Source of the DNA: Sinomicrobium weinanense
GTDB taxonomy: Bacteria; Bacteroidota; Bacteroidia; Flavobacteriales; Flavobacteriaceae
Assembly: GCF_018863395.1 (NCBI RefSeq)
Contig: NZ_JAHKRR010000005.1
Coordinates: 1-64,000, forward strand
Length of the DNA: 64,000 bases
Direction of reading: 5' to 3'
Notes under the pieces: model-generated
What the model saw: the letters and a program-made list of their open reading frames with translations, nothing else
What the model was told of the DNA's origin: nothing
Database searches by the model: none
Position numbers and translations under genes: made by a program
Shown here: in pieces, positions 1 to 8,431 of the stretch
Layout of the letters: every line of letters begins with the position of its first letter
Numbering within the stretch: position 1 is the first letter of the stretch

Positions 1-81
1 CGAACTTCTTATGCTTTTTCTCCTATAAAGACACACCTCCGCGCATCTCTACATGACCTATCCTCTCCGGATAAGCGGGTG

Positions 82-112
82 CAAAAGTAAATACTCTTTT
101 TGACTCTCACAA
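82..112 (-). promoter_or_regulatory. Leftward promoter P1 (TTG-N20-TACTTTTG)
   Basis: On the minus strand a TTG (110-112) is followed after 20 bases by TACTTTTG (82-89), the Bacteroidota -33/-7 pair. The -7 box runs on into CACCCGC. The same box-plus-CACCCGC block occurs again at 187-199. Transcription would leave the window to the left, and no gene starts inside positions 1-81. Confidence 0.6.
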
Positions 113-195
113 CCCTTTTTGAAAAAATTTTTTTAATGAACTTTTTTACTTCGCAATCCTCTTCTTATCTACACTCTTCCTCTGCAAAGCGGGTG

Positions 196-227
196 CAAAT
201 ATAGAACTTGTTTTTTTATTTACGCAA
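196..227 (-). promoter_or_regulatory. Leftward promoter P2 (TTG-N21-TATATTTG)
   Basis: Second of two tandem minus-strand promoters: TTG at 225-227, 21-base spacer, TATATTTG at 196-203, followed by the same CACCCGC start region as P1. Two promoters with an identical initiation region, about 114 bp apart, are usual for rRNA or tRNA operons. The RNA itself lies outside the window, so this is inference. The rest of 1-334 is AT-rich and shows no gene. Confidence 0.6.
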
Positions 228-334
228 GTAAAATTTAATGATTTTTTTGTCCTACCCATCAAAATACTGCCTCACAATATTTTAAGGCAGAAAAAAAGGA
301 TAGCTAATATAACTGATTTCTTCGAACTAAGCAA

Positions 335-1024
335 CTATTTTTTCAGATCGGGCGATTTTTTCCACTTATTGGAAAGGGTCGCATAGTCGAAATCGAGTAC
401 GGAAGGCTGCCTTTCTATCCGGTTTGCAGCAAAGGCCCTTTGCAAAATATCTTCAATAAGGTAGTCTTCGTGCACTGATTCCGGATGATATTCTTCCTTC
501 AGCGATATTTTAAACATCTTTGCAGTATTATTATACCAAAATGCCCGCCAGCCGCTTCGCAGTTCCTTTACCAGGTAAAAAGCCGTAGATCCCGTTTGCC
601 GGTGAATGAGTTTTACGAGTATCTGTCCTTCCGTCCGGGTAAGTTTTTTTAATTCATCCGTAAACTCGTTTTCAATATACTTTTGTATTCTACGGGTATA
701 CCATCTCCTCCTGGATTTGGACTCTATCTTTTCGAGCCTCCTGTTCAACTCTGTCAGCCGTTCAGATGCGAGCTTGGCATAAGGATACACTTTCAGGGTC
801 TTTCGCTTCAATATATAATAACGGACCCTTTCTTCCCTGGAAGAGAACTTAAGACGGTCAAAAATATACACCTCCTCCAGGTCTATGGCTTTACGCGGAA
901 CCGTATCCCCTTCGAGCAAAAAATATTCCTGCCCCAGCGAATCCCGGAAAGTTTCCCGGTCCTGGGCATAGACAAAACTTCCCGAAAACAGGAAGATAAA
1001 GATATATGTCCATTTTTGCATCAT
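335..1024 (-). CDS. DUF4294 domain protein, secreted
   Basis: Protein of 229 residues that I recognise as the DUF4294 family, found mainly in Bacteroidota and of unknown function. Residues 1-20 form a signal peptide ending in FVYAQ, so it is exported to the periplasm or outer surface. The rest is rich in basic and aromatic residues, with a central segment around residues 70-120 predicted to be helical and very rich in Arg/Lys. ATG ATG begins the frame; either Met could start it. It is divergent from the M42 aminopeptidase, an arrangement I associate with flavobacterial genomes. No catalytic motif is visible. Confidence 0.8.
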   Translation of the reverse strand: MMQKWTYIFIFLFSGSFVYAQDRETFRDSLGQEYFLLEGDTVPRKAIDLEEVYIFDRLKFSSREERVRYYILKRKTLKVYPYAKLASERLTELNRRLEKIESKSRRRWYTRRIQKYIENEFTDELKKLTRTEGQILVKLIHRQTGSTAFYLVKELRSGWRAFWYNNTAKMFKISLKEEYHPESVHEDYLIEDILQRAFAANRIERQPSVLDFDYATLSNKWKKSPDLKK

Positions 1025-1189
1025 AATCCCGAGTGTAAATTTACGAACATTCTCTCTGTTACCAACACATCCGTCTCATTTAACGCTCATCCCTATCCTG
1101 TTATTTCCACTTTCCCGCAAATTAATGGCCAGCGCATACAGGAACGTAAATATCCACAATATAAACTATTTAATGTAATTGAATATTGT

Positions 1190-1197
1190 TATTTTCG
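1190..1197 (+). promoter_or_regulatory. Probable -7 box of the M42/NUDIX operon
   Basis: TATTTTCG lies 27 bases before the ATG of the M42 gene and resembles TAnnTTTG with one change. No good TTG is found at the right distance, so this is a weak call. Confidence 0.35.
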
Positions 1198-1223
1198 TGC
1201 GATAAATAAATATTATATGAGTT

Positions 1224-2315
1224 ATGGCTAAAAAAGCGGAAATTATAAACAAGAAATCTTTAACCTTCCTCGAAAAATACCTGAACAACGCCGCCCCCAC
1301 AGGCTATGAGTGGGATGGTCAAAAGCTGTGGATGGAATACCTGAAGCCCTATGTAGACACTTTTATTACCGACACCTATGGAACAGCGGTCGGCGTTATA
1401 AACCCGGATGCTCCTTATAAGGTGGTTATCGAAGGGCACTCTGATGAGATCTCGTGGTACGTTAACTACATCACCGATGACGGACTATTGTACGTGATCC
1501 GCAACGGCGGAAGCGACCACCAGATCGCACCGTCCAAATGGGTGAATATCCACACCAAGAAAGGTATCGTAAAAGGTGTATTCGGCTGGCCTGCCATTCA
1601 CACCAGGAATGCCGCCAAGGAAGAGACCCCGAAACAGGACAATATATTTATAGATATAGGTGCCAAGGACAAAAAGGAAGTGGAAAAGCTGGGCGTGCAC
1701 GTAGGTTGTGTGATCACTTATCCCGATACCTTTCAGGTGCTCAACAAAAACAAATTCGTATGTCGTGCCATCGATAACCGTGCAGGTGGTTTTATGATCG
1801 CCGAAGTAGCCCGGTTACTGCACGAAAACAAGAAAAAACTTCCTTTCGGACTGTACATCACCAACTCCGTTCAGGAAGAAATAGGCCTTCGTGGTGCGGA
1901 AATGATCACCCAGACCATAAAACCGGACGTAGCCATTGTTACCGATGTATGCCACGACACCACCACCCCTATGATCGACAAAAAGAAACAGGGGGAGACC
2001 AGGATCGGGGATGGCCCTGTGATCACATACGCTCCCGCAGTACAGAACAAACTCCGGGAACTCATCATAGACACTGCCGAAGAGAAAAACATACCTTTTC
2101 AGCGTATGGCTTCTTCCAGGTTTACAGGGACAGACACCGATGCCTTCGCTTACAGTAACGGGGGTGTAGCTTCTGCACTGATCTCCCTTCCATTGCGGTA
2201 TATGCACACTACGGTAGAGATGATCCACAAGGAGGACATGGAAAACGTGATCCGGATGATTTACGAAACCCTCCTGAAGATCACCCCGGAAACCAGCTTC
2301 AGCTATTTTGACTAA
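1224..2315 (+). CDS. M42 family metallopeptidase
   Basis: Cytosolic zinc (or cobalt) aminopeptidase of 363 residues, the usual size for the M42 glutamyl aminopeptidase/endoglucanase family. Visible metal ligands and catalytic residues are EGHSDEI (His/Asp near residues 73-75), CRAIDNRAGG (bridging Asp), SVQEEIGLRGAE (catalytic Glu pair), TDVCHDT (Asp) and the late His in RYMHTTVE. No signal peptide. These enzymes form large tetrahedral dodecamers that trim peptides released by proteasome-like proteases; that is family knowledge. The stop codon overlaps the start of the NUDIX gene (TAATG), so the two are translationally coupled. Confidence 0.93.
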   Translation: MAKKAEIINKKSLTFLEKYLNNAAPTGYEWDGQKLWMEYLKPYVDTFITDTYGTAVGVINPDAPYKVVIEGHSDEISWYVNYITDDGLLYVIRNGGSDHQIAPSKWVNIHTKKGIVKGVFGWPAIHTRNAAKEETPKQDNIFIDIGAKDKKEVEKLGVHVGCVITYPDTFQVLNKNKFVCRAIDNRAGGFMIAEVARLLHENKKKLPFGLYITNSVQEEIGLRGAEMITQTIKPDVAIVTDVCHDTTTPMIDKKKQGETRIGDGPVITYAPAVQNKLRELIIDTAEEKNIPFQRMASSRFTGTDTDAFAYSNGGVASALISLPLRYMHTTVEMIHKEDMENVIRMIYETLLKITPETSFSYFD

Positions 2316-2872
2316 TGGATGAATACGTTGACATACTCGACGAAAACGGAAATTATACCGGAAAAGTCCTTTTGAAGTCCGAAGCACATGCAAAAGGGCT
2401 TTTCCATCCTACGATCCATGTCTGGCTTTATACGACTGACGGGAAAGTATTGTTACAAAAAAGGTCCGCCTGCAAAGACACCTTCCCCGGATACTGGGAT
2501 GTTTCCGTAGCAGGGCATATTGGAGCAGGCGAAGCCTCCCTCTCCTCCGCTCTCCGGGAAGTAGAAGAAGAACTCGGGCTTCAACTATCCGAAAAGGCCC
2601 TGGAAAAAACCGGGATCTGCAAATCCGTCACAAAACATCGCGAGGACCTGATCGATTGTGAATTTCACCATATATATATAGGTGAGCTGAATGTTCCCTT
2701 AAGCGAGTTAAAATTACAGGAAACCGAGGTCGATGATGTAAAACTTATGGATATTGATGAGTTTCTTTCAATTGTTAAAGACCCGCCACCGTCATCCCTA
2801 TACGTAATCTCCTGTCCGGACTATTACAAATCAGTCTTCGGAGCTATAAACAAAAAGCTAAAACAGGATTAA
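2315..2872 (+). CDS. NUDIX hydrolase, IPP isomerase-like
   Basis: Protein of 185 residues with a full Nudix box near residues 67-89: G-x5-E-x7-REVEEELGL. The N-terminal part (VDILDENGNYTGKVLLKSEAHAKGLFHPTIHVW) resembles the YfcD/Idi-like branch of the family, but the isopentenyl-diphosphate isomerase catalytic Cys and Glu are not evident, so it is more probably a diphosphate hydrolase of unknown substrate. The start overlaps the stop of the M42 gene by one base, so both are read from one mRNA. Confidence 0.88.
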   Translation: MDEYVDILDENGNYTGKVLLKSEAHAKGLFHPTIHVWLYTTDGKVLLQKRSACKDTFPGYWDVSVAGHIGAGEASLSSALREVEEELGLQLSEKALEKTGICKSVTKHREDLIDCEFHHIYIGELNVPLSELKLQETEVDDVKLMDIDEFLSIVKDPPPSSLYVISCPDYYKSVFGAINKKLKQD

Positions 2873-2905
2873 ACGGATACTGCACCCAAAAGCCGGCACA
2901 CTTCA

Positions 2906-4858
2906 ATGACCGATCATCTAAAAAATACACAAGTGAAGAACACCATCGCCCTTCGTATTGCCGACTTCCTGAAGAACCACCCTCCTTTTGATGTACTCAG
3001 CAAGGAGCAACTCCTGGAAGTATCTTCTCGTGTACAGGTACTTTATTTTGAAAAAAATAAAGTCATTTTTAATGAAAACGACGAAGGCCACAATCAATTC
3101 TACGTAGTACACAAGGGAGCCGTAGCCCTGCAAAAGCGAAAGAACGGCGATTTTATCACCATAGATAATTGCGACGAAGGCGATATTTTTGGGCTCCGGC
3201 CGCTTATAGCCAGGGAAAACTATGTCATCAAGGCCGTCACGCGTGAAGAAAGCATCCTTTATGGTATTCCTCTCGATGTCTTTGACCCTATCGTTAAAAA
3301 GAACCTTAAGGTAGGGAACTTTATCATAGAGAGTTTTGCCTCCAATACCGAGAACCCTTATTCCGAAGAACACCGCAAAAAACTGTATACCGAAAACGGT
3401 ATCGATGTAGCCATCAGCTCCTCTACTGACCTTTACGACCTGCAACCCGCCAGGTATGTAAAAAACGTGATCACCTGTACCCGGGACGACAAAACCAGGG
3501 ACGTCGCCCTTCTTATGCGCGAAAAAAACATTGGTTCCGTAGTAGTTACCGAAGGTGATATCCCTGTGGGAATTGTTACGGACCGGGACCTGAAAAACAA
3601 GGTCGTCACAGGCGATTATCCCATTGACACCCCCATCAGCAACATCATGACCTCACCGGTGATATGCTACCCGAAGAACATCACCATCGCCCAGGCGCAG
3701 ATCGCCATGATGAAATACAAGATAGGCCACCTGTGTATTACCAAAGATGGTACGCCAAAATCCAGGCTCGTAGGTTTTATTTCAGAGCACGACATCACTG
3801 TATCCCAGGGCAACAACCCTTCCGTATTGATGAAAGCCATAAAACGGGCCTCCAGGACCAAACACCTGAAGCGTATCCACGAAAAGATCATGATACTCCT
3901 TCAGGGTTATATCCGTCAGGACATCCCCCTTACCCATATTTCCAGGATCATCACCGAGCTTAACGACGCTACTATAAAACGGTGCATAGAGCTGTCCCTG
4001 AAAAAAATGCCGGAAAGCCCGCCCGTAAAATTCGCCTGGCTCTCTCTCGGCAGCCAGGGCCGTAAGGAGCAGTTATTACATACCGACCAGGACAATGCCA
4101 TTGTATTTGAAAATGCCCCCGCCGATAAGCTGGAAGAAATCAAAACTTATTTTCTGGCCCTGGCCAAAAAAGTGACCAAAAGACTCAATACCCTCGGCTA
4201 TGAATACTGCCCTGCAGACATGATGGCCAGCAATCCCCGGTGGTGCCTGTCCCTGGACGAGTGGAAAACACAGTTCACCCAATGGATCGCCGAACCCGGG
4301 GAAGACGAAATACTGCTCTGTTCTATCTTTTTCGATTTCGACATTTCCTATGGAGACAGCACACTCACCGATGACCTTAGCCGTCATATTTTCGAAAAAA
4401 CCGGCCAGAACACTTATTTCTTCGCCATGCTCGGGAAGAGCGTATTGCAAAATCCATCGCCCCTGGGCTTTTTTCGCCAGTTCCTGGTAGAGCAGAACGG
4501 CGAATACAAGGATTTTTTCGACCTCAAGAAAAGAGCCATCACCCCCATTACCGATGCCGGAAGGGTGCTTATCCTCTCTCATCAGGTGCCACATATTAAC
4601 AATACGGCCGAACGCTTTGAAAAACTCGCCGAACTGGAGCCCGAAAACAAACAGCTATACCTTTCCTGCTCCTACACCTCCAAGGCTCTGTCGAAATTCC
4701 GCACCAAGCACGGCCTTATGCATAATGACTCCGGCAGATATATAGAACTGTCCGCCCTGTCCAAGGAAGAAAAAATGAAACTGAAACGCTGTTTTAAAAC
4801 CATACGGGAAATACAGGAACTCATAAAAATGCGTTATAAACTGACATCGTTTATTTAA
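2906..4858 (+). CDS. cNMP-binding / CBS / DUF294 nucleotidyltransferase-like protein
   Basis: Protein of 650 residues in four parts: a cyclic-nucleotide-binding-like domain (about 20-145); a CBS pair (about 185-305, with GIVTDRDL and GFISEHDI); a DUF294 domain related to the GlnD/KNTase nucleotidyltransferase fold (about 330-480, with GSQGRKEQ and TDQDNAIV carrying the paired acidic residues); and a DUF294_C helical domain (about 500-645). It is cytosolic. In other bacteria such proteins are often beside acetate transport genes; here they are not. The likely role is nucleotide-sensing regulation, perhaps by nucleotidyl transfer, but the target is not known. The gene follows the NUDIX gene after 33 bases. 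Confidence 0.9.
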   Translation: MTDHLKNTQVKNTIALRIADFLKNHPPFDVLSKEQLLEVSSRVQVLYFEKNKVIFNENDEGHNQFYVVHKGAVALQKRKNGDFITIDNCDEGDIFGLRPLIARENYVIKAVTREESILYGIPLDVFDPIVKKNLKVGNFIIESFASNTENPYSEEHRKKLYTENGIDVAISSSTDLYDLQPARYVKNVITCTRDDKTRDVALLMREKNIGSVVVTEGDIPVGIVTDRDLKNKVVTGDYPIDTPISNIMTSPVICYPKNITIAQAQIAMMKYKIGHLCITKDGTPKSRLVGFISEHDITVSQGNNPSVLMKAIKRASRTKHLKRIHEKIMILLQGYIRQDIPLTHISRIITELNDATIKRCIELSLKKMPESPPVKFAWLSLGSQGRKEQLLHTDQDNAIVFENAPADKLEEIKTYFLALAKKVTKRLNTLGYEYCPADMMASNPRWCLSLDEWKTQFTQWIAEPGEDEILLCSIFFDFDISYGDSTLTDDLSRHIFEKTGQNTYFFAMLGKSVLQNPSPLGFFRQFLVEQNGEYKDFFDLKKRAITPITDAGRVLILSHQVPHINNTAERFEKLAELEPENKQLYLSCSYTSKALSKFRTKHGLMHNDSGRYIELSALSKEEKMKLKRCFKTIREIQELIKMRYKLTSFI

Positions 4859-4874
4859 GGCGATGTATATTTAA

Positions 4875-4945
4875 CTACAAAGTACGCGAAGGATTACACA
4901 AAATTCGCAATGTATATGCTTTGTGCTCTCCGTACCTGCTTTGTT
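4875..4945. repeat. Inverted repeat built of CACAAAG/TACGCGAAG words
   Basis: The spacer between the DUF294 gene and the DksA-like gene holds a left arm with ACAAAGTACGCGAAG and ACACAAAATTCGC and a right arm (4918-4945) reading roughly as the reverse complement (CTTTGTGCTCTCCGTACC, CTTTGT). The match is imperfect. A tight hairpin CGAGTCT-CC-AGACTCG follows at 4973-4988. Confidence 0.5.
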
Positions 4946-5034
4946 CCCCTCTGTGGTTGTATAAGCCTGTTGCGAGTCTCCAGACTCGTGACATCATTAT
5001 TTAATAATATTGTTAATCCCAAACCAAAAAAACA

Positions 5035-5367
5035 ATGACCGACCCCACCGACAAACAATGGATGGAATTCCTCCAAAAACAAATCGAACTCACCGAAAAA
5101 CAGGTAGAGCGCTACAAGGAAATGACCAAACCCATAGCTCCTGAAAACGCCATAGGCCGCGTATCGCGTATGGATGCCATAAATAACCAGAGCACCGTAA
5201 AAGCCGCATTGCGACAGGCCGAAGAAAAACTCTCCAAACTAAAGTATGTGCTGGACAAAGTTGGTGACAAGGATTTCGGTATCTGTGTAAAGTGCAAAAA
5301 GCCCATTCCCATGGGCCGTATTATGGCTATGCCGCAGAGTACACTTTGTGTGGGTTGTGCACGATAG
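5035..5367 (+). CDS. TraR/DksA-type C4 zinc finger protein
   Basis: Protein of 110 residues with an N-terminal helical coiled-coil part (about 1-75) and a C-terminal C4 zinc finger, ICVKCKKPI...STLCVGCAR, the arrangement of DksA/TraR proteins. DksA relatives insert the coiled coil into the secondary channel of RNA polymerase and tune transcription with ppGpp. The coiled-coil tip here has RVSRMDAIN, which keeps one Asp-Ala pair where classical DksA has two acidic residues. It is shorter than Escherichia coli DksA (151 residues) and typical of the Bacteroidota form. Confidence 0.88.
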   Translation: MTDPTDKQWMEFLQKQIELTEKQVERYKEMTKPIAPENAIGRVSRMDAINNQSTVKAALRQAEEKLSKLKYVLDKVGDKDFGICVKCKKPIPMGRIMAMPQSTLCVGCAR

Positions 5368-5524
5368 CCAGGTATTCCTCCATAATTTATCTTTAACAAA
5401 TCACCTCCTTTACCAAAGCCATAATATCCCTTTACTTCATTAAAAAAACCATTTAAAAAAGACGCTGTATTTAAAAACTACACAAAAAATCACCTTAACA
5501 TAATTTTTTATTAACTCCTTATAG

Positions 5525-5554
5525 TTGTCACTTCCCTTAAAAGTTATACTTTTG
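5525..5554 (+). promoter_or_regulatory. Promoter of the SulP transporter (TTG-N19-TACTTTTG)
   Basis: TTG at 5525-5527, 19-base spacer, TACTTTTG at 5547-5554, close to the family consensus. It predicts a leader of about 180 bases before the SulP start at 5742. Confidence 0.6.
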
Positions 5555-5565
5555 CCGCTTCATTT

Positions 5566-5613
5566 ATGAAACGCAGGATCACAACATACTTCAAAACCGT
5601 TACTCCGCCTTGA
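5566..5613 (+). CDS. Possible 15-codon leader ORF in the SulP leader
   Basis: ATG at 5566 opens a 15-residue reading frame, MKRRITTYFKTVTPP, ending TGA at 5611-5613. It begins about 12 bases after the -7 box of the SulP promoter and so would be the first ORF on the mRNA. It ends in Pro-Pro, a known ribosome-slowing pair. Short ORFs of this size arise by chance, so this is tentative. Confidence 0.2.
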   Translation: MKRRITTYFKTVTPP

Positions 5614-5636
5614 TGCACGGAGCCATTCCGGTGTTT

Positions 5637-5667
5637 TGCCATTCCCTGTCCTAAGGGGAATACGGCA
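5637..5667 (+). promoter_or_regulatory. Hairpin in the SulP mRNA leader
   Basis: TGCCATTCCC (5637-5646) pairs with GGGAAT (5656-5661) and GGCA (5664-5667), with a 9-base loop and a 2-base bulge. No U-tract follows, so it is not a simple terminator. It lies between the leader ORF and the SulP start. Confidence 0.35.
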
Positions 5668-5741
5668 TTGTTTTCACATATTCAGGCTTTTAGATTTTTA
5701 TCAACCAGTTACATTCCGTAATTCATTTATTATTCATTGCC

Positions 5742-7319
5742 ATGAAAAAAATATTCAATTTGTTTGACCTTTCACAAAAAGTAAATTACAAGACCGAAGT
5801 GCTTTCGGGCCTTACCGTAGCCCTGGCCCTGGTACCAGAGGCCATTGCCTTTGCCATGATCGCAGGGTTTTCGCCGCTTATTGGTCTCTATGCCGCTTTT
5901 ACCATGGGGCTCATAACCTCCATTCTCGGTGGCCGTCCGGGTATGATCTCCGGGGCTACGGGCGCCGTAGCTGTGGTTTTTGTGGGGCTTATTGTAAAAC
6001 TGAAAGAAATAACTCCCGACATCACTCCCGAAGGCATTTTACAGTTCGTCTTTGCCACGGTTATTCTGGCCGGGGCCATACAAATACTGGCCGGGGTACT
6101 GCGACTGGGTAAATTTATCCGGCTGGTGCCGCAACCCGTAATGTTTGGTTTTGTGAACGGGCTGGCCATTATTATTTTCACGGCACAATTCCCTAGTTTT
6201 TACCAAAAAGGAAGTTCGGAGCTCCTGCAAGGTTCTTCCATGTTCATCATGCTGGGGCTTGTATTACTCACCATGCTTATCATTTGGGGGCTTCCCAAAC
6301 TTACCAAAGCCATACCTTCATCACTGGTAGCCATTATCGTAGTTTCTGCCATTGTTATAGGACTGGGCGTAGAAACCACCACCGTAGCCGACACCCTCAA
6401 GGAAGGCGAGACCATCAAAGGAGGTTTTCCTCCGCTTACCATCCCTAACATTCCCTTTACCTGGGAAACTTTTACGCTTATTCTCCCCTATTCTGCCATT
6501 GTAGCCGGCGTGGGCATGATAGAAAGCCTGTTGAGTTTGAGCCTTATCGACGAGATCACAGAAACCCGTGGCCGTGGCAACAAGGAATGTGTAGCCCAGG
6601 GAACGGCCAATATCGTATCCGGTTTCCTTTCCGGTATGGGAGGCTGCGCCATGTTGGGACAAAGCCTTATTAATATCTCTTCCGGAGCCAGGGCAAGATT
6701 GTCCGGTATAGTGGCCTCGGTAGGATTACTTTGTTTTATTATGTTCGGTTCCAGCCTTATCGAAAGATTGCCTATGGCCGCTTTGGTAGGCGTTATGTTT
6801 ATGGTTGCCATCGGAACATTCGAATGGGCCAGCTTAAAGACCTTTAAAAAAATGCCTGCCTCCGATGTTATTGTCATGGTACTGGTAACTCTTATCACCG
6901 TAGTTACCCATAACCTGGCCGTTGCAGTACTTATCGGTGTAGTACTTTCTGCCCTGGCCTATTCCTGGGAAAATGCCAAGCGTATCCGGGCCAGGAAACA
7001 TGTGGATGAAGACGGTGTAAAACACTATGAGATATTCGGCCCCCTCTTTTTTGGCTCCGTACAAGGTTTTGCCGATAAATTTGACGTACTGAACGATCCT
7101 CAGGAGATCATCATTGACTTTGCCGAAAGCCGTGTAGCCGATATGTCTGCCATTGAAGCCCTCAATGCCGTGACCCACCGCTATGCCAAGCAAGGTAAAA
7201 AAGTACACCTCCGCCACCTGAGCAAAGATTGCCGCAGGTTGCTTCAAAACGCCGAAGCTATCATCGATGTGAACATCATGGAAGATCCGAGTTATAAAGT
7301 TATGGTCAATAAGATCTGA
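5742..7319 (+). CDS. SulP family inorganic anion transporter
   Basis: Inner-membrane transporter of 525 residues with 10 or more hydrophobic segments (about 20-410) and a C-terminal STAS domain (about 430-525). The SulP signature region near the N terminus, ALALVPEAIAFAMIAGFSPLIGLYAAF, and the ISGATGAVAVVF segment are clear. SulP proteins move sulfate, bicarbonate or other anions; the substrate cannot be told from sequence. No carbonic anhydrase gene is adjacent. The upstream leader of about 180 bases is unusually long for the window and contains a hairpin. Confidence 0.93.
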   Translation: MKKIFNLFDLSQKVNYKTEVLSGLTVALALVPEAIAFAMIAGFSPLIGLYAAFTMGLITSILGGRPGMISGATGAVAVVFVGLIVKLKEITPDITPEGILQFVFATVILAGAIQILAGVLRLGKFIRLVPQPVMFGFVNGLAIIIFTAQFPSFYQKGSSELLQGSSMFIMLGLVLLTMLIIWGLPKLTKAIPSSLVAIIVVSAIVIGLGVETTTVADTLKEGETIKGGFPPLTIPNIPFTWETFTLILPYSAIVAGVGMIESLLSLSLIDEITETRGRGNKECVAQGTANIVSGFLSGMGGCAMLGQSLINISSGARARLSGIVASVGLLCFIMFGSSLIERLPMAALVGVMFMVAIGTFEWASLKTFKKMPASDVIVMVLVTLITVVTHNLAVAVLIGVVLSALAYSWENAKRIRARKHVDEDGVKHYEIFGPLFFGSVQGFADKFDVLNDPQEIIIDFAESRVADMSAIEALNAVTHRYAKQGKKVHLRHLSKDCRRLLQNAEAIIDVNIMEDPSYKVMVNKI

Positions 7320-7353
7320 CTCTTTGAAACATACATATCGAAAACACAAAAGT

Positions 7354-7386
7354 TAAGGCTGTCTGAAAAAGATAGCCTTAGCTTTT
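7354..7386. terminator. Hairpin terminator between SulP and the methyltransferase
   Basis: TAAGGCTGTCT (7354-7364) pairs with AGATAGCCTTA (7370-7380) around a GAAAA loop, followed by GCTTTTT on the plus strand. It sits between two convergent genes and can serve both. Confidence 0.75.
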
Positions 7387-7392
7387 TATCTT

Positions 7393-8031
7393 CTACTTCT
7401 CAAAAATGATCAGCCTTCCCGAAACAGTCAGCCCGGAAAAGCCCAATGCTTCCCTGACCCACTCCAGAGTCCTTTCCCGGTAAATAAATACGTGGGTGGC
7501 ATCGTCCTTATAATTCCAGCCGTTAAAGTCAATACTATTATCGTATAAACCGGTCATACAATAAAGCTTCCCTTCCGGCAGCAAAAGGGATCTCAGTAAC
7601 CTGAACTCGTTATAAGGCTTGTGAAAATGCTCCATGACCTCACAACAAACAATATAGTGATAGTGCTTTTGCAGCAAACTTTTGTCGTTGGCAAAGAAGG
7701 GGTCGTACTGTACAATATTATAGGCATTGTCCCCCAGTACTTTTGAAATAACCGGCCCTGTCCCCGCACCGAAATCCAGCCCGCTGTGGTATGGCTCAAA
7801 ATCGCGCAGGACCGACGATGTAATCGGGGAAACAAATTGCTGATAGCGCTGGTCAAAAATGTCATTATTGTGTTCTTCGTAACGGGATTTTTCCGCATCT
7901 TTGTCCACATACGTACCTTTCGGGCGGAAAATACCGTAACAACCTCCACAGGAATAAAACACATGATTCCTATCGTAGAACAAACGCACATCTTCGCTAC
8001 TGCACAAGGGGCAGCTTACCCGATCACTCAT
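7393..8031 (-). CDS. Class I SAM-dependent methyltransferase with N-terminal zinc ribbon
   Basis: Protein of 212 residues. Residues 6-42 carry two Cys pairs, SCPLCSS and YSCGGCYG, forming a small zinc ribbon. The rest is a Rossmann methyltransferase with motif I DFGAGTGP (about residues 90-97), and VCCEVMEHFHKP corresponds to the post-II/motif region of methyltransferase 11/12 types. A longer frame begins with GTG at 8058, but that codon lies inside the -7 box of a good promoter, so I prefer ATG at 8031 (MSDRVSCP). Substrate unknown. Confidence 0.85.
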   Translation of the reverse strand: MSDRVSCPLCSSEDVRLFYDRNHVFYSCGGCYGIFRPKGTYVDKDAEKSRYEEHNNDIFDQRYQQFVSPITSSVLRDFEPYHSGLDFGAGTGPVISKVLGDNAYNIVQYDPFFANDKSLLQKHYHYIVCCEVMEHFHKPYNEFRLLRSLLLPEGKLYCMTGLYDNSIDFNGWNYKDDATHVFIYRERTLEWVREALGFSGLTVSGRLIIFEK

Positions 8032-8057
8032 AGGATAATGGTTTTCTGATAGTTTCA

Positions 8058-8088
8058 CAAAGGTATGGGAATTTATCAGGGAATAACA
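8058..8088 (-). promoter_or_regulatory. Methyltransferase promoter (TTG-N20-TACCTTTG)
   Basis: Minus-strand TTG at 8086-8088, 20-base spacer, TACCTTTG at 8058-8065. It places the start of transcription about 20 bases before ATG 8031 and argues against the longer GTG-initiated frame. Confidence 0.65.
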
Positions 8089-8215
8089 AAGCCTTCAGCT
8101 TCATGGTAAGAAAACACATACAGGCAAATACCGGACATCGTCACATCCTGTTAAAATTAAAACCATTTTATCATTTTTCAATCTTCCGCGTTTTACAAGC
8201 TCAAGGCAAATTTAG

Positions 8216-8223
8216 TATCTTCG
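8216..8223 (+). promoter_or_regulatory. Possible -7 box for the M14 gene
   Basis: TATCTTCG, a one-base variant of TAnnTTTG, 209 bases before the M14 start. No convincing TTG upstream. The gap 8059-8431 holds no gene. Confidence 0.3.
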
Positions 8224-8357
8224 TGCAGTTTGTACCATGCCCGCACGGGTTTACAGACTCCCAATATTGAAATCTAAACCAGAAACCGTCTGTTCATGAA
8301 ATGCCTATTAACGGTTCGTGCAAACCATCCGGTAATGTCTTAGGGCATTCCATACCT

Positions 8358-8412
8358 ATGCTGAGCTTGTCGAAGCATGACCTATGAAAATTTATAGTGA
8401 GTTTATCGAACT
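8358..8412. repeat. Copies of the CTGAGCTTGTCGAAGC repeat
   Basis: ATGCTGAGCTTGTCGAAGCAT at 8358-8378 is a nearly palindromic short repeat of a type found dispersed in many bacterial genomes (the words TGAGC and TCGAAGCA). A decayed copy, GTGAGTTTATCGAACTAAC, follows at about 8397-8415. Related sequences occur at 10241-10262 and 13901-13923. Confidence 0.5.
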
Positions 8413-8431
8413 AACAAATAAAAAATAGCAG

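Noticed and set aside
683-1231. Open frame of 182 codons on the plus strand
   Set aside because: Antisense to the DUF4294 gene for most of its length and without family pattern; it ends inside the M42 start.
4973-4988. CGAGTCT-CC-AGACTCG hairpin as a terminator
   Set aside because: The loop is only two bases and no T-tract follows; it is more like an interspersed palindrome.
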